Part shown: positions 62,662 through 64,000 of the stretch, in pieces
Position numbering within the stretch: position 1 is the first letter of the stretch
Layout of the letters: every line of letters begins with the position of its first letter
Assembly (NCBI RefSeq): GCF_001953875.1
Contig: NZ_MQUR01000026.1
Coordinates: forward strand, 1-64,000
Length of the DNA stretch: 64,000 bases
Reading direction: 5' to 3'
DNA from: Streptomyces amritsarensis
Lineage (GTDB): Bacteria > Actinomycetota > Actinomycetes > Streptomycetales > Streptomycetaceae
Made by a program: the position numbers and the translations under genes
The notes under the pieces: generated by a model
Databases searched by the model: none
What the model was told of the DNA's origin: nothing
What the model saw: the letters and a program-made list of their open reading frames with translations, nothing else

Positions 62662-64000
62662 GTGCGCACCGAGGATGTCCTGGCCGCCGTCGCGACGGGT
62701 CTGTGGCGATGGGACAACGCCTCCGGGACGGTCTCCCTCGACGGGGAGGCCGCCCGGCTCCTCGGGCTGCCCGCCGAACCGGTCGTCCTGCCGGAGGTGG
62801 CCGTACGGTCCCGCTTCCACCCGGTGGACTGGAACGAGATCAACGGGATCGTGAACCTGGCCGTCGCCGAGGGCACCCTCGCCGAGGCCCGGCTGCGGAT
62901 CATGGACGTGGACGGACGCGTCATGCGGACCGTGCGCAGCCGCTCCAAACCGCTGGAGAGGTGGTCGGCCGACGGGAGCCTGGACTACGAGCTGATCGGC
63001 ACCATCCAGGAGATCGCCGAGCCGCAGCCGGGCACCACCGCCGTGCACACGCCCATCACCGGCGACTGGCGCCGCTCCCGCGAGGCGTTCCTGCTGGACG
63101 CCGGCCGGGCGCTGGCGGAGGCCCGCTCCACGGCGGAGGTGCTGCGGGTCGCGGCCTCGCTGTCGATGCCGGGCTTCAACCCCGACGGGCTGGCCGTCTT
63201 CGGCGTGGCCGGGGACCGGCTGTCCGTCATCGGACACCACGGGCACGACGCCGGGGACGAGGGCCCCTTCACGGACATGACGCTGGACACGGACTATCCG
63301 GCCGCGGAGGTCGTCCGCACCGGCCGGGCGATCTACCTGCCCACCCCGGACGACTACAAGCGGCGCTTCCCGGCCACCTGGCCGCTCGCGCAGCGCTTCG
63401 ACCGGGTGTCCTGGGCCTTCCTGCCGCTGATCGTGGCCGGGCGGACCATGGGCGCCTGGATGGCCGCCTTCAAGCAGCCCGCGTCCTTCTCGCCCGACGA
63501 GCGGTCCGTCCTGACGACCGTGGCCCGGATGCTGGCCCAGGCCCTCCAGCGGGCCGGCGTGGCCGAGTCCGAGCGGGAACTCACCACCGGCCTGCAACGG
63601 TCGATGATGCCGCAGCTCGGCCCGGAGATCCCCGGCATGCGGATCGCCGCACGCTACGTCCCCACGGGCGGCGGACTCCAGGTCGGCGGCGACTGGTACG
63701 ACATGATCCCGCTGCCGTCGGGCCGGTTCGCGCTGGTCATCGGCGACGTGCAGGGCCACGACGTGCGGGCGGCGGGGCTGATGGGCCAGCTGCGGATCGC
63801 CGTACGCGCCTACGCGTCCGAGGGGCACCGGCCGGACGCGGTGCTCTCGCGCGCCTCCCGCTTCCTCGCCGGGCTGTGCGCCCCCGAGGGGGCGGGCGCC
63901 GAGGACGACTCCGACGCCCGCAGCCCGCGGTTCGCGACCTGCCTGTACGTGGAGTGCGACCCGAAGACCGGGACGCTGGAGGTGGCCCGCGCCGGCCACC
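62662..64000 (+). CDS. PAS-GAF-SpoIIE phosphatase (5' part)
   Basis: At least 446 residues, cut by the window end. PAS-like domain (LAAVATGLWRWDNASGTVSLDGEAARLLGLP), GAF domain (about 140-300) and the beginning of a SpoIIE/PP2C phosphatase domain (LQRSMMPQL, GGDWYDMIPL, VIGDVQGHDV). Such proteins dephosphorylate anti-sigma-factor antagonists in stress control. GTG 62662 gives MRTEDV; ATG 62641 in the same frame is an alternative. Confidence 0.88.
   Translation, partial: MRTEDVLAAVATGLWRWDNASGTVSLDGEAARLLGLPAEPVVLPEVAVRSRFHPVDWNEINGIVNLAVAEGTLAEARLRIMDVDGRVMRTVRSRSKPLERWSADGSLDYELIGTIQEIAEPQPGTTAVHTPITGDWRRSREAFLLDAGRALAEARSTAEVLRVAASLSMPGFNPDGLAVFGVAGDRLSVIGHHGHDAGDEGPFTDMTLDTDYPAAEVVRTGRAIYLPTPDDYKRRFPATWPLAQRFDRVSWAFLPLIVAGRTMGAWMAAFKQPASFSPDERSVLTTVARMLAQALQRAGVAESERELTTGLQRSMMPQLGPEIPGMRIAARYVPTGGGLQVGGDWYDMIPLPSGRFALVIGDVQGHDVRAAGLMGQLRIAVRAYASEGHRPDAVLSRASRFLAGLCAPEGAGAEDDSDARSPRFATCLYVECDPKTGTLEVARAGH

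Overview
The window is high-GC actinobacterial DNA and almost certainly a Streptomyces chromosome (or a very close relative). The evidence is codon third positions that are nearly all G/C, frequent GTG starts and ATGA overlaps, a RheA/Hsp18 pair with its known type of operator, a PhoP-type direct repeat in front of phoX, and Streptomyces-style membrane and secreted proteins. Two exact ParB-binding parS palindromes (50083-50098 and 56308-56323) place it in the part of the chromosome around oriC.

Layout. 1-1400: phosphoribosyltransferase, dCTP deaminase (dcd) and a tiny zinc-ribbon-like gene. 1600-3640: tRNA-Gly(CCC), whose 3' end is duplicated 1.45 kb downstream, enclosing a remnant integrated element with a toxin-antitoxin-like gene pair. 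3640-7600: two divergent regulator/enzyme modules (TetR + alpha/beta hydrolase with a doubled operator; HxlR + NmrA-type oxidoreductase) plus a uronate dehydrogenase-like enzyme. 7600-8850: a secreted protein and an internally deleted DUF4239 gene. 9047-14146: a cobalamin riboswitch followed by a five-gene overlapping operon (binding protein, permease, ATPase, FhuF-like [2Fe-2S] protein, unknown His-rich protein). 14281-17700: rheA/hsp18 with two operators, two DUF2267 genes, and a MerR-like gene behind a long structured leader.

17779-36266 is the most unusual region: a compact, apparently undescribed biosynthetic locus built around aminoacyl-tRNA-synthetase folds. It encodes an AlaRS-like domain fused to an MccF-type (S66) peptidase, a complete second alanyl-tRNA synthetase, a P450, a methyltransferase, a stand-alone AsnRS/AspRS-like catalytic core, a carrier-condensation didomain lacking both canonical catalytic residues, an MFS exporter, two paralogous 413-residue ATP-grasp ligases, a branched-chain aminotransferase, a LuxR-type regulator and a 59-residue secreted-type peptide ending RSSLNWD. 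Four copies of one 29-bp promoter element (20110, 25714, 31284, 35210) sit a fixed 11 bp upstream of -35-like sequences, so the locus looks like a single regulon. The simplest reading is a peptide-like or aminoacyl-conjugate product that inhibits AlaRS, with MccF-type hydrolysis, a resistant AlaRS copy and export as self-protection; this is inference.

36500-46900 is ordinary accessory and housekeeping material: membrane proteins, a K+ channel, a lipoprotein, a BBE-type FAD oxidase, a PP2C phosphatase, CspA, a class III aminotransferase and urate oxidase. 46922-48873: a second cobalamin riboswitch in front of cbtB/cbtA (cobalt import), divergent from a catalytically degenerate histidine phosphatase. 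49100-56300: a sortase-like protein lacking its catalytic residues, a decayed Rrf2/RidA locus, membrane proteins, and a lipoprotein-histidine kinase pair with no response regulator. 56349-64000: Tat-exported PhoX with a PHO box, a VWA protein with a long Ala/Glu/Pro repeat tract, aspS, and the start of a PAS/GAF/SpoIIE-type phosphatase cut by the window edge.
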